From an uncultured Paraprevotella sp. (GTDB lineage Bacteria > Bacteroidota > Bacteroidia > Bacteroidales > Bacteroidaceae): DNA of 64,000 nucleotides. This document shows, in pieces, positions 52,492 to 61,731 of the stretch; the first letter of the stretch is position 1, and every line of letters begins with the position of its first letter. The stretch covers positions 62,001 to 126,000 of the forward strand of contig CALUIV010000001.1 in assembly GCA_944320775.1 (NCBI GenBank). Direction: 5' to 3'. Position numbers and translations under genes: made by a program. Below the pieces are notes generated by a model that was not told where the DNA came from, ran no database searches, and saw nothing but the letters and a program-made list of their open reading frames with translations.

Positions 52492-53829
52492 TTAGTTGAT
52501 CTTCCACTTCATGAACCATCTTTCGTTGAATGTTACTCCAATATTCAGTTTCAGATAATTTTCCGTAATCATGGAAGATACACTGGGCATAACACGTGTC
52601 CATTGAACAGAGACATTTACAACCGAGCGGTTGTTGATGCCGTTAATGATTGGCAGTCCTACACCGGCACTGACATTCACTTCACTGGGACCGTTTATTC
52701 CATTTACCTTGACATAAGGTGTACTGTATGATGCTCCGATTTTGTATTGAATTCTTTGAGCATATCTGTTTCCATAGCGGTCTGGGTGGAATTCAGCACC
52801 CAAAATGTATTTTGTACGATTCAGATAAGCGCCTGTTGTTGCCTGATAGGTCATTTGATTGTAGCCGCTGTTATCTGTTGTAGTTTTAATTTCTGGCAGT
52901 TTGCAGTTTGCCCAACGTTCGTGATGTACATCGGCGCCAATCATGAATCGTTCTTTATGAGTCCAGGAAAATCCTGCACCAAATGAATAAGGCAAATCGA
53001 ATGCTTTGGCTGCCGTATATTGAATGGAGTCACTATTCGTACTGTAGTTCAGAAGCGTTGCCTGATCGTCTGTGTTATGTCCCAGTCCAAAAATTGCACC
53101 CAGAGTAATCTGGTTGTTTTTCCCTGCGGCTATATTATATTGAAGACCGAAGTCTGCCTTGTATGTACTGATATCCGCATTATATTGTCTGTTCAAAGTA
53201 TTTGAATTCGATGATGAAGAATTATTGTTTGCACTCAGGGATTGGGTCAGTGTGTGATAATAGTTTCCCCACAGATAAGCGATGTTGGCACCGATAGAAA
53301 GCCCTTTAACCGGTTCCCAGCCCGCACCGATGTAAAGTTCATGGATTCCGCCGTCACCATAATAAGTTACAGTGCTTGTATTGGTATATCCTGTTGTCGG
53401 ATCATACTCGGAATTGCTTTCCGTATAATTGTAACCGATACTGCTGTAAGGGACAAAACCAAACGAAACGCCCAATTTGGGTGCTATGCGGAAAGCTGCA
53501 TTGATATAGTCAAGTGATGTGTTGTAAGCGTTAATTCTGTTGTTGCCACTTTTGAAAATACCGTTTTGAAGAGACATACCCATATCGAAAATAAAGGATA
53601 ATGAGTCTACGGAAGAATAGGAAGCCGGATTGGTCATATTGACCCGGTTTCCTGCTCTTTGGCCGATAGCCAGACCGCTCATTCCTTTATTGAAACCTTG
53701 TGACTGATCGTCCAGTGTACCGAGTCCGTAACGGGAGTATGATGAATTAGAGCCGTTTGTTTGAGCATACGATGTGGCGTATGCTGCAGCAAAAAGAATT
53801 GCGCTAAGAATTATTTTGTAATGTGTCAT
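52492..53829 (-). CDS. Outer-membrane beta-barrel protein (FadL-like)
   Basis: A 445-residue exported protein. A signal peptide ends at YATSYAQ (about residue 22). The mature N-terminus (YSRYGLGTLDDQSQGFNKGMSGLAIGQR, then NMTNPASYSSVDSL) resembles the FadL/OmpP1 plug region with its NPA motif. Alternating Gly/aromatic strands continue to a C-terminal barrel strand. It probably transports a hydrophobic compound or assists outer-membrane biogenesis. It starts inside the end of coaX (26-bp overlap) and is followed by lptC, supporting an envelope role. Its substrate is unknown. Confidence 0.8.
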   Translation of the reverse strand: MTHYKIILSAILFAAAYATSYAQTNGSNSSYSRYGLGTLDDQSQGFNKGMSGLAIGQRAGNRVNMTNPASYSSVDSLSFIFDMGMSLQNGIFKSGNNRINAYNTSLDYINAAFRIAPKLGVSFGFVPYSSIGYNYTESNSEYDPTTGYTNTSTVTYYGDGGIHELYIGAGWEPVKGLSIGANIAYLWGNYYHTLTQSLSANNNSSSSNSNTLNRQYNADISTYKADFGLQYNIAAGKNNQITLGAIFGLGHNTDDQATLLNYSTNSDSIQYTAAKAFDLPYSFGAGFSWTHKERFMIGADVHHERWANCKLPEIKTTTDNSGYNQMTYQATTGAYLNRTKYILGAEFHPDRYGNRYAQRIQYKIGASYSTPYVKVNGINGPSEVNVSAGVGLPIINGINNRSVVNVSVQWTRVMPSVSSMITENYLKLNIGVTFNERWFMKWKIN

Positions 53830-54547
53830 TGTTGAAAATCAAAATTCGGTTAAGTCCACGAGGCACAATAAATTTATCTGCAAAGATGATGCTTTTTATT
53901 GTGCTATCAAAATTAAAATTGTCTCCTCCAGTTAAAAAAACCAAAAGATCAGGGTATTTCTCTTTAAAATGTTTGATGTATCCTTCAATCTCAAATTTGA
54001 TTCCTTGAATTACGCCTGCACGTATTGCCGTTTCCGTGTTATATCCGATTTCAGGGACATCTCCTTCGCTGTCAATCAGGGGCAGACGTGCTGTAAAAGC
54101 ATGTAGGGCTTTCAGGCGCATCTGAAGCCCCGATGTGATATTTCCGCCCCAATATCCTCCTTGTTTGTCAATGTATTCATAGGTCAGGCACGTTCCTGCA
54201 TCAATTACCAGTATGTTCCTTCCTGGTGCTTGTGTATAAGCACCGACTGCTGCAGCAAGCCGGTCGGCCCCCAGTGTATTGGCGGTACGGTAATGATTCT
54301 TAATGGGAATCGGTGTCTGGGCATTCAGGAAAAGCAAAGGGATGGTCAGTTCACTCAGTCTTTGTTTGACCTCTTCAGTCAGATCAAAAACAGTACCGAC
54401 TATTCCGCGTTTAAAAGGATATTTCAGGAAAAAATCGGGAAGAGCGGCCAACGTCGTATTCGAAGTACGGACTTCTTCCACGGGAATATCTCCGTCGAAG
54501 GCGACCAATTTGGCCAGCGTATTTCCTATATCAATTATTAAATTCAC
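53804..54547 (-). CDS. coaX: Type III pantothenate kinase
   Basis: A 247-residue ASKHA-fold kinase catalysing the first step of coenzyme A synthesis, pantothenate to 4'-phosphopantothenate. NLIIDIGNTLAKLVAFD (phosphate-1 motif) opens it, GADRLAAAVGAYT binds pantothenate, and LVIDAGTCLTYEYI is phosphate-2. VFLTGGDNFNF is the adenosine motif. It begins with a GTG at 54547, the first gene of the envelope operon, with a -7 box at 54590-54597. Type III enzymes resist CoA feedback. Confidence 0.95.
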   Translation of the reverse strand: MNLIIDIGNTLAKLVAFDGDIPVEEVRTSNTTLAALPDFFLKYPFKRGIVGTVFDLTEEVKQRLSELTIPLLFLNAQTPIPIKNHYRTANTLGADRLAAAVGAYTQAPGRNILVIDAGTCLTYEYIDKQGGYWGGNITSGLQMRLKALHAFTARLPLIDSEGDVPEIGYNTETAIRAGVIQGIKFEIEGYIKHFKEKYPDLLVFLTGGDNFNFDSTIKSIIFADKFIVPRGLNRILIFNNDTLQNNS

Positions 54548-54589
54548 TGCTTTTACGCTTATTTTCGTTTTCGTGTTTCAAATTGCGGA

Positions 54590-54597
54590 CAAAGTTA
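54590..54597 (-). promoter_or_regulatory. -7 box for the coaX operon
   Basis: The minus strand reads TAACTTTG, matching TAnnTTTG, about 43 bp before the GTG. It is divergent from the promoter at 54683-54690. Confidence 0.6.
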
Positions 54598-54682
54598 CAT
54601 AAAAAATATAGATGCGCGATGTTTTTTCCACCTTTTCGTTAAATAAATGGGGCGTTTTGGAGTAAATGTAAAAAAATAGAGG

Positions 54683-54690
54683 TACTTTTG
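54683..54690 (+). promoter_or_regulatory. -7 box for the Lnb-like gene
   Basis: TACTTTTG matches TAnnTTTG, with TTTG at 54656-54659. Just before the ATG, GGAGG forms a strong ribosome-binding site, uncommon in this group. Confidence 0.6.
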
Positions 54691-54713
54691 CGAAAACATT
54701 ATCGGAGGAAAAT

Positions 54714-55943
54714 ATGAAACGTTTATTTTTGTTGTTGCTCTACATTATTATAATGCTCCCTTCTTTTGCTGCAAAAGATTCGGAAGTGTCCGATTCCATA
54801 TCCGATTCCTTAAACGAAGATCCGATACAGTTTGCATTGCTTACTTGTTCTCCTGGTGAGTTGATTTATGAACTTTATGGGCATACGGCAATTCGTTATA
54901 CGAATATGCAGACGGGGGATGACTGGGTGTTCAATTATGGCGTTTTTGATTTTAATACTCCGAATTTTGTTCTGCGTTTCTTGACTGCAGCATGTGATTA
55001 CGAACTGGGTGTCGTTCCGTTTGACTATTTTTGCCGGGAGTACGGGCTTCGTGGGTCGTCGGTTTATCAGCAGGTCTTGAATTTGACTGCAGCAGAAAAA
55101 CGAAAACTGTATCAGATGTTGGCTTGGAACAGCATGCCGGAACATGCTCGCTATCGTTATAATCTATTATATGATAATTGTACGACTCGGGCACGCGACC
55201 GTATTGAAGAAGCCATAGACGGCGAGGTGATTTATTCTTCCCCTGATTCGGTTTTAAGTTATCGGCAGATTATCCATCAGTTTACAGTCGGGCACCCCTG
55301 GTCGCAGGAAGGAAATGATCTTTGTCTCGGTGTAGAAGCCGATCGCCCTGTTACGCAGCGTCAGGCCATGTTTGCTCCGTTTTATTATTTGCATGATGCT
55401 TCGGGAGCGCAGATCAAGTCTCCGGATGGACGTTTGCGCCCCTTTGTCCTTTCAGAATCCAAGATTGTTTCAGCTGAACGTACTCCTGTAGAATCCGCCA
55501 TGAATCTGACTCCGGCTCATGTTGTAGCTTTGATCTTGTTGTTTACATTTTTGCTTATGTTGGCAGAATGGCGCTACAATTGTATGTTTTGGGGATACGA
55601 TATTATTTTAATGCTTGTTCAAGGCTTGTCGGGTTGTGTTATTGCCTTTCTGTTTTTCTTCTCGGAACATCCAACAGTGGGATCAAATGTTCAGGTCATG
55701 GTGTTGCAACCGCTTTCTTTATTCACATTAATATGGGTGGTGAATCGGGCTGTTAAAAGACGTTTTACCTATTTCCATCTGCTTCGTCTGATGTGGTTAA
55801 CAATCTTTATGATAGTTACGCTCATTATCGGACAAGATATTTCGGTGCTGACCCAGGGACTGGCACAGGTTTTGTTGTTAAGAAGCGTTAGTTATATTTT
55901 ATTTTATCATAGAAATCAATTAAGCAGAAATCCAAAAAAATAA
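54714..55943 (+). CDS. DUF4105 / Lnb-like membrane protein (possible lipoprotein N-acyltransferase)
   Basis: A 409-residue protein. A signal sequence (residues 1-20) leads to a periplasmic papain-like domain of the DUF4105 family. The likely catalytic His is in YELYGHTAIRYTN (about 57) and Cys in YNLLYDNCTTRARDRIEEA (about 156). Four or five membrane helices fill the C-terminal third (ALILLFTFLLMLAEW onward). This family has been renamed Lnb, after a Bacteroides enzyme that N-acylates lipoproteins in place of E. coli Lnt; I recall this and cannot check it. It overlaps the next gene by one base (TAATG). Confidence 0.8.
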   Translation: MKRLFLLLLYIIIMLPSFAAKDSEVSDSISDSLNEDPIQFALLTCSPGELIYELYGHTAIRYTNMQTGDDWVFNYGVFDFNTPNFVLRFLTAACDYELGVVPFDYFCREYGLRGSSVYQQVLNLTAAEKRKLYQMLAWNSMPEHARYRYNLLYDNCTTRARDRIEEAIDGEVIYSSPDSVLSYRQIIHQFTVGHPWSQEGNDLCLGVEADRPVTQRQAMFAPFYYLHDASGAQIKSPDGRLRPFVLSESKIVSAERTPVESAMNLTPAHVVALILLFTFLLMLAEWRYNCMFWGYDIILMLVQGLSGCVIAFLFFFSEHPTVGSNVQVMVLQPLSLFTLIWVVNRAVKRRFTYFHLLRLMWLTIFMIVTLIIGQDISVLTQGLAQVLLLRSVSYILFYHRNQLSRNPKK

Positions 55944-57532
55944 TGCATATACGTAATTACAGAATATTGACTTCCTTGCTGGCTGCTTGTGTACTTGCTC
56001 AAGCCGAGGCAAAGGCGTCCTATGATGCGCCGCGTCTTGTTGTTAATATTACGATTGATCAACTGCGTTCCGATTTTATGGAGGCCTTTATGCCTTTGTA
56101 TGGCGAGCGGGGATTCAAACGGTTGATGCGTGAAGGTTGTTTTTGTACCCGTGCTGAATATCCTTTTGTCGGGCCGGATCGGGCTTCGGCTATTGCCAGT
56201 GTCCATACGGGAGCTTCGCCTTATGAACATGGGATAGTTGGCGGTTTTTGGATGGACCGTAATACATTGCGTCCGCTCGGTAGTGTTTCTGACGCCGGAT
56301 ATGAGACGTTGCCAGTGGGAAAATCTTCATATTCTCCTGCTTTATTGAAAACGTCTACACTCTCTGATGAATTGAAACTGGCTACAGACGGAGCGGCATT
56401 GGTCTATTCCGTAGCGCCGGAATGTGATGCAGCCATCCTTTCTGCCGGACATGCGGCCGACGGTGCATACTGGCTCAGTGATGAGAGTGGTCAGTGGTGT
56501 ACAAGCTCATATTATGGTACTTATCCCGACTGGATCTATCGTAATGATTCTGTGCTTTCATTGACCGAAAAACTGAAACACGTAACTTGGAAACCTTTAA
56601 ATCAGCAGGTTGCGTCATATAATTATTTGATAGGTTCGGTTCCGGAGCATTCTTTTGCTTACAATTTCAAGGGGAACGACCGTTATATTCTGTTTAAGAC
56701 CAGCGGTTTGATTAATGCTTCCGTATGTGATTTCGTGCGTACGTGTTTGACGAATACGTTGCTGGGACAAGATGAAATAACCGATTTGTTGTCCGTAACA
56801 CTTTATGCAGGTGGTTATGACCGGCAGCTTCCTGCCGATTATCCGATGGAGTATCAGGATACATATGTTCGGTTGGATCATCAGCTTGGGAATTTAATTG
56901 ATGATTTGGAAAGACAGTTTGGGGCCGATCGCGTGCTTTTTGTGATTACTTCAACAGGATATTTTGCGCCCGAAAAACCGAATCTGTCAAAATTCCGTAT
57001 TCCGACAGGGTTATTTAGTATGAAAAAAGCTTCTGCGCTTTTGAATATGTATCTGATGGCTGTATATGGACCGGGGCAGTATGTCGAAACGACCTATAAT
57101 TCAGAAATCTATCTGAATAAGAAATTGATTGAGGACAAACAATTGTACTACACCGAGGTACTTCAGCGCTCTCAGGATTTTTTGATTCAGCTGGAGGGCG
57201 TTCAGGATGTATTTACCTGTAATCAGGTTACTGTAGGAGCGTGGAGTCCTAAAACCGAACGGATCCGGAACAGTTATTATCCGCGCCGTTCCGGAGATTT
57301 GCTCATTGATGTGTCGTCAGGTTGGCGTCTGGAAACTGAAAATCAGCCCGAACCAGTTCTGATTCGGGAAGCTTATATTAATTTCCCTTTATTCTTTTTG
57401 GATTGTCATATTAAAAATAAGGTCATAGAAACTCCGGTAACGGTTGATTGTATTGCACCTACTTTGGCGCAGTTCATGAGAATTCGGGCACCGAATGCTT
57501 GTTCTGCTTTTCCTTTATCGGATTTGAGATAA
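55943..57532 (+). CDS. Alkaline-phosphatase-superfamily protein, probably catalytically inactive
   Basis: A 529-residue exported protein (signal peptide 1-24) with the fold of PafA-type alkaline phosphatases: LVVNITIDQLRSDF (Asp39 in the first metal-ligand position), ASAIASVHTGASPYEHGIVGG, and DTYVRLDHQLGNLIDDLE. The later metal ligands are missing. Where active relatives have TDYVGH this has YAGGYDR, and the SDHG strand reads VITSTGY. It therefore probably binds rather than cleaves, or works in the envelope as a structural protein. The C-terminus ends APNACSAFPL, typical of the family. It is translationally coupled to the Lnb-like gene (TAATG), a pairing worth noting for lipoprotein or envelope maturation. 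Confidence 0.8.
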   Translation: MHIRNYRILTSLLAACVLAQAEAKASYDAPRLVVNITIDQLRSDFMEAFMPLYGERGFKRLMREGCFCTRAEYPFVGPDRASAIASVHTGASPYEHGIVGGFWMDRNTLRPLGSVSDAGYETLPVGKSSYSPALLKTSTLSDELKLATDGAALVYSVAPECDAAILSAGHAADGAYWLSDESGQWCTSSYYGTYPDWIYRNDSVLSLTEKLKHVTWKPLNQQVASYNYLIGSVPEHSFAYNFKGNDRYILFKTSGLINASVCDFVRTCLTNTLLGQDEITDLLSVTLYAGGYDRQLPADYPMEYQDTYVRLDHQLGNLIDDLERQFGADRVLFVITSTGYFAPEKPNLSKFRIPTGLFSMKKASALLNMYLMAVYGPGQYVETTYNSEIYLNKKLIEDKQLYYTEVLQRSQDFLIQLEGVQDVFTCNQVTVGAWSPKTERIRNSYYPRRSGDLLIDVSSGWRLETENQPEPVLIREAYINFPLFFLDCHIKNKVIETPVTVDCIAPTLAQFMRIRAPNACSAFPLSDLR

Positions 57533-57579
57533 AAGGAAAAGAAAATCTCTTTCTTTCAAGGACATATATTTATTTTTAT

Positions 57580-57587
57580 TAACTTTG
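57580..57587 (+). promoter_or_regulatory. -7 box for secA
   Basis: TAACTTTG matches TAnnTTTG. Transcription would begin about 57594-57596, on top of the first in-frame ATG, so secA must start at 57632. Confidence 0.65.
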
Positions 57588-57631
57588 CAGGGCTTATGCC
57601 CTTTTTGACAAGAAAAATAATCAAATTAGAT

Positions 57632-60600
57632 ATGGATATAAATAAATTTTTGAGCAAGCTTTTCGGTAATAAGTCAACCCGTGATATGAAGGCTATTCAG
57701 CCTTGGGTGGAGAAGGTGAAAAAGGCTTATCCCGAGATTCAGGCATTAGACAATGACGCGTTGCGTGCCAAAACCCAGGAAATTAAACAGTACATTCAGA
57801 ACTCAGCAAATGATCTGAAAGAGAAGATTGCCGAACTAAAGGCGAAGATCGAACAAACAGAATTGCAGGATCGTGCTCCGCTATTTGCTCAGGTCGACAA
57901 ATTGGAGAAAGAAGTACTGGATCGCTATGAGGTCGCTTTGAATGAGGTTTTGCCAACTGTATTTGCCATTGTAAAGTCTACAGCCGAGCGTTTTGCAACA
58001 TCTGAACTGGTGGAAGTTACAGCCAATGATTTCGACCGTGAATTGGCCGCACGCTTTGATTTTGTAGAAATACAGGGTGATCGTGCTGTTTATCATAATC
58101 ATTGGTCTGCCGGAGGTAATGATACCGTATGGAATATGGTTCATTATGACGTACAGCTTTTCGGTGGTACCGTATTGCATCAGGGTAAGATTGCCGAGAT
58201 GGCAACCGGTGAAGGTAAGACTTTGGTAGCCACATTACCGGTATTCTTGAATGCATTGACCGGTAATGGTGTGCATGTTGTAACGGTGAACGATTACTTG
58301 GCTAAACGTGACTCGGAATGGATGGGACCGCTTTATATGTTCCACGGTTTGAGTGTAGATTGTATCGACAAGCATCAGCCGAATTCTGAAGCGCGCCGTC
58401 GTGCTTACATGGCGGATATTACGTTTGGTACCAACAATGAATTTGGTTTTGACTATTTGCGCGACAATATGGCAACCAATCCGAAAGATTTGGTTCAGCG
58501 CAAGCATAATTACGCCATTGTCGATGAGGTCGACTCCGTTTTGATCGACGATGCCCGTACCCCGTTGATTATTTCCGGTCCTGTGCCTAAGGGAGATGAT
58601 CAACTGTTTGAACAGTATCAGCCGTTGGTAGAGCGGCTGGTAGGTGTACAGCGTCAGTTGGCTACCCAGTATCTGGCTGAGGCTAAACAGCTGATTGCTT
58701 CTGACGATAAGGAAAAGAAGGAACAGGGTTTCCTGCAGCTTTACCGGAGTCATAAGGCACTTCCGAAAAACAAACCGCTGATTAAATTCCTGTCTGAACC
58801 GGGTATTAAATCCGGAATGTTGAAGACGGAAGAAATCTATATGGAGAACAACAACAAACGTATGCCGGAGGCTGTTGAGCCGTTATATTTTGTTGTTGAC
58901 GAGAAATTGAACAGTGTCGATCTGACCGATAAAGGTAATGAATGGTTAGCCAAGACTACTGCCAATCCGGATTTGTTCGTATTGCCTGATATAACAGCGG
59001 CAATGTCTGCTTTGGAGGCCGACAAGTCGTTGTCCGACGAAGAACGTCTCCAGAAGAAGGATGCTTTGTATACGGATTATGCGGTGAAGAGTGAGCGCGT
59101 ACATACGATACAGCAGTTGCTGAAGGCCTATACCATGTTCAATAAGGACGATGAATATGTGATTATTGACGGTGAGGTGAAGATTGTCGACGAGCAAACC
59201 GGACGTATCATGGACGGTCGCCGTTGGAGCGATGGATTGCATCAGGCTGTCGAGGCTAAGGAGCATGTGAAGGTTCAGGCTGCAACTCAGACTTTTGCTA
59301 CGATTACGCTGCAGAACTATTTCCGTATGTATCATAAGTTGTCCGGTATGACCGGTACGGCTATAACCGAGGCAGGAGAGTTCTGGGATATCTATAAGTT
59401 GGATGTTGTTGAAATTCCAACCAATCGTCCGATTGCCCGTATCGACATGGACGACCGTATTTACAAAACGCAGCGCGAGAAGTATAAGGCGGTCATTGAA
59501 GAAGTTGAGAAGATGATTGCTGCCGGACGTCCGGTGCTGGTCGGAACGACTTCTGTGGAAATTTCTGAAATGCTGAGCAAGATGTTGCAGATGCGTAAGA
59601 TTCCGCATAATGTCCTCAATGCCAAATTGCATCAGCAGGAAGCTGATATCGTAGCAAAGGCAGGTCAGAGCAGTACGGTGACAATTGCTACCAACATGGC
59701 CGGACGTGGTACGGATATCAAGTTGAGCGACGAAGTGAAGGCAGCCGGTGGTTTGGCGATTATCGGTACCGAGCGTCATGAGAGCCGTCGTGTCGACCGT
59801 CAGTTACGTGGTCGTGCCGGTCGTCAGGGTGACCCGGGTTCTTCTGTCTTCTTTGTCTCTCTCGAAGACAAGCTGATGCGTCTGTTCGGTAGTGAGCGTA
59901 TTGCCAATATTATGGATAAGCTTGGATTCGAAGATGGTGAGATGATCGAGCATCCGATGATCAGTAAATCAATCGAGCGTGCGCAGAAGAAGGTTGAGGA
60001 GAACCACTTTGGAGTCCGTAAACGTTTGTTGGAATATGATGATGTCATGAACAAGCAGCGTACGGTTGTTTATGAGAAGCGTCGTCATGCCTTGATGGGC
60101 GAGCGTATCGGTATGGATATTGCCGACATGATTGCCAACCGTTGCGACAACATCGTGTTCAATAACGATTATGCCGGATGCAAGGAGCAGTTCCTGGAGA
60201 TTTTGGCTATGGAAGTGCCGTTTACGGAGGAAGAGTTTGCTTCGACAAGTAGAGAGAAACTGGCCGACAAGGCTTTCGATGAGGCCATGAAGCGCTTCAA
60301 GATGAAAGTTGATCTGATGGCGGCTGTTGCCAATCCGGTCATTAAGCAGATTTATGAGACTCAGGGGGCTATGTATGAGAATATCATGGTTCCAATTACG
60401 GATGGCCGTCGTATGTATCAGATTTCCACGCCGCTCAAGGAGGCTTATGAAACACAGAGCCAGTCTGTGGTGAAAGCGTTCCAGAAGGCAATCATGCTTC
60501 ATACAATCGATGAGGCCTGGAAGGAAAACTTGCGTGAGTTGGATGAGTTGAAACATTCCGTACAGAATGCCAGCTACGAGCAGAAGGATCCGTTGTTGAT

Positions 60601-60928
60601 CTTTAAATTGGAAAGTGTGACCTTGTTCGACAAGATGGTCAACCGGATTAATAATCAAACGATCAGTGTGCTTATGCGCGGTCAGATTCCGGTGCAGGCA
60701 CCGCAGCAGGTACACGAGGCAGCTCCGGAACCAGCACACCAACAGCAGAATTATGTTGAGAGCCGTGAGGACTTGACGGATGCAAATCAGGAAGCAGCAG
60801 CTCATCAGGATACACGTGCCGAACAGCCGCGTCAGCCTCATGTAGCTGAAAAGACTCCTGGACGTAACGATCCTTGTCCTTGTGGAAGTGGAAAGAAGTT
60901 TAAGAATTGTCATGGCAAAGGATTGTAA
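57632..60928 (+). CDS. secA: Preprotein translocase ATPase SecA
   Basis: The motor ATPase that drives unfolded proteins through SecYEG. At 1098 residues it is the long Bacteroidetes form. Motor motifs are intact: [21 protein letters not shown] (Walker A), [52 protein letters not shown] (Walker B), [10 protein letters not shown] and [14 protein letters not shown]. An inserted segment around residues 95-130 and another near 330-400 account for the extra length. The C-terminal zinc motif [16 protein letters not shown] binds SecB or the membrane. The Met at 57596 is too close to the transcription start, so I use 57632. Confidence 0.97.
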   Translation: MDINKFLSKLFGNKSTRDMKAIQPWVEKVKKAYPEIQALDNDALRAKTQEIKQYIQNSANDLKEKIAELKAKIEQTELQDRAPLFAQVDKLEKEVLDRYEVALNEVLPTVFAIVKSTAERFATSELVEVTANDFDRELAARFDFVEIQGDRAVYHNHWSAGGNDTVWNMVHYDVQLFGGTVLHQGKIAEMATGEGKTLVATLPVFLNALTGNGVHVVTVNDYLAKRDSEWMGPLYMFHGLSVDCIDKHQPNSEARRRAYMADITFGTNNEFGFDYLRDNMATNPKDLVQRKHNYAIVDEVDSVLIDDARTPLIISGPVPKGDDQLFEQYQPLVERLVGVQRQLATQYLAEAKQLIASDDKEKKEQGFLQLYRSHKALPKNKPLIKFLSEPGIKSGMLKTEEIYMENNNKRMPEAVEPLYFVVDEKLNSVDLTDKGNEWLAKTTANPDLFVLPDITAAMSALEADKSLSDEERLQKKDALYTDYAVKSERVHTIQQLLKAYTMFNKDDEYVIIDGEVKIVDEQTGRIMDGRRWSDGLHQAVEAKEHVKVQAATQTFATITLQNYFRMYHKLSGMTGTAITEAGEFWDIYKLDVVEIPTNRPIARIDMDDRIYKTQREKYKAVIEEVEKMIAAGRPVLVGTTSVEISEMLSKMLQMRKIPHNVLNAKLHQQEADIVAKAGQSSTVTIATNMAGRGTDIKLSDEVKAAGGLAIIGTERHESRRVDRQLRGRAGRQGDPGSSVFFVSLEDKLMRLFGSERIANIMDKLGFEDGEMIEHPMISKSIERAQKKVEENHFGVRKRLLEYDDVMNKQRTVVYEKRRHALMGERIGMDIADMIANRCDNIVFNNDYAGCKEQFLEILAMEVPFTEEEFASTSREKLADKAFDEAMKRFKMKVDLMAAVANPVIKQIYETQGAMYENIMVPITDGRRMYQISTPLKEAYETQSQSVVKAFQKAIMLHTIDEAWKENLRELDELKHSVQNASYEQKDPLLIFKLESVTLFDKMVNRINNQTISVLMRGQIPVQAPQQVHEAAPEPAHQQQNYVESREDLTDANQEAAAHQDTRAEQPRQPHVAEKTPGRNDPCPCGSGKKFKNCHGKGL

Positions 60929-60957
60929 TTGCCAGTTCAAATAATGTTATCTTGAGA

Positions 60958-60994
60958 AAGCCGCTTTGGAATTCGTGTTCCAGAGCGGCTTTTT
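60958..60994 (+). terminator. secA terminator
   Basis: AAGCCGCT and AGCGGCTT, extended by TGGAA/TTCCA, form a stem followed by TTTTTTC. Confidence 0.9.
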
Positions 60995-61051
60995 TCTTTT
61001 CCTGCTCCACTTTTTTTTTTTGAAAAATGGTCTGTATAGAATCTTTTTTTG

Positions 61052-61059
61052 TAATTTTG
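61052..61059 (+). promoter_or_regulatory. -7 box for the small acidic protein gene
   Basis: TAATTTTG matches TAnnTTTG, 26 bp before the ATG at 61086. Confidence 0.55.
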
Positions 61060-61085
61060 GTCATGATAAATTAAACGGATAAAAT

Positions 61086-61526
61086 ATGGAAGCAAAGCAG
61101 CATACAATTCAGCAGATCGAACGTGCGTTAACGAAAGTAGTGACAAAATGTCGGGCCAAGTATGAATTTCCCGTTTTAACCGACATACATATTCAGGTAA
61201 AGCCCGATTCAGGCGAGATGCTTATTTTTAATGACGATGATGAAGAAATTACCCGTTGTGTTGTTGAAGAATGGATTAACAGTAGCGAAGAAGACTTTTT
61301 CAATGCCATAACACCGGTTTTGCGTCAGTGCATCCAGAGCATGCAAAAAGAGTGGGAGACACTTCCGGTGCTCAAGCCATATTCTTTTGTGCTGGTCGAT
61401 GATGAAGGGGAAATCGTATGCGATTTATATCTGGTTGATGATGATACCCTGATTCTGGATAAGGATTTGTTGAAAGGTTTGGATGAAGAGCTTGATGCTT
61501 TTCTGAAGGACTTGTTGAAGGATTGA
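61086..61526 (+). CDS. Small acidic cytosolic protein, unknown
   Basis: A 146-residue protein without signal peptide or membrane segment. It is strongly acidic (FNDDDEEITRC, ELDAFLKDLLKD) with alternating predicted strands and helices and a single small-domain look. Central YSFVLVDDEGEIVCDLYLVDDDTLILD appears repeated in character. I do not recognise a named family, though similar hypothetical proteins seem common in Bacteroidales. It has its own -7 box and lies between secA and the M60 peptidase. No function is proposed. Confidence 0.7.
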   Translation: MEAKQHTIQQIERALTKVVTKCRAKYEFPVLTDIHIQVKPDSGEMLIFNDDDEEITRCVVEEWINSSEEDFFNAITPVLRQCIQSMQKEWETLPVLKPYSFVLVDDEGEIVCDLYLVDDDTLILDKDLLKGLDEELDAFLKDLLKD

Positions 61527-61687
61527 CGCTTTCATTTCCGGAAAGTTTCCAGGGATTTGTGTCTTTCTGTCAGAATATCTGACAGATAATTTCTGCGTGT
61601 GAGGATTGTCTAGCTTAATAAAACCGATAGATTCTAAAACTGACTTAAAATTTTTGGAATCTGTTTCTGATTCTTCATATTATTCCG

Positions 61688-61695
61688 TAATTTTG
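61688..61695 (+). promoter_or_regulatory. -7 box for the M60 peptidase gene
   Basis: TAATTTTG matches TAnnTTTG, 36 bp before the ATG at 61732. The frame opens upstream only with a TTG at 61606, before this promoter. Confidence 0.55.
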
Positions 61696-61731
61696 ATTCA
61701 TGATAATCTAATTTACCTATTAAAAAGAAGA

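Noticed and set aside
57596-57631. Upstream Met for secA
   Set aside because: It coincides with the predicted transcription start, and SecA homology begins at 57632.
58946-60940. Long open frames antisense to secA (277 and 323 codons)
   Set aside because: Shadows of a highly conserved gene; composition is odd (His/Arg/Leu-rich) and there is no start signal.
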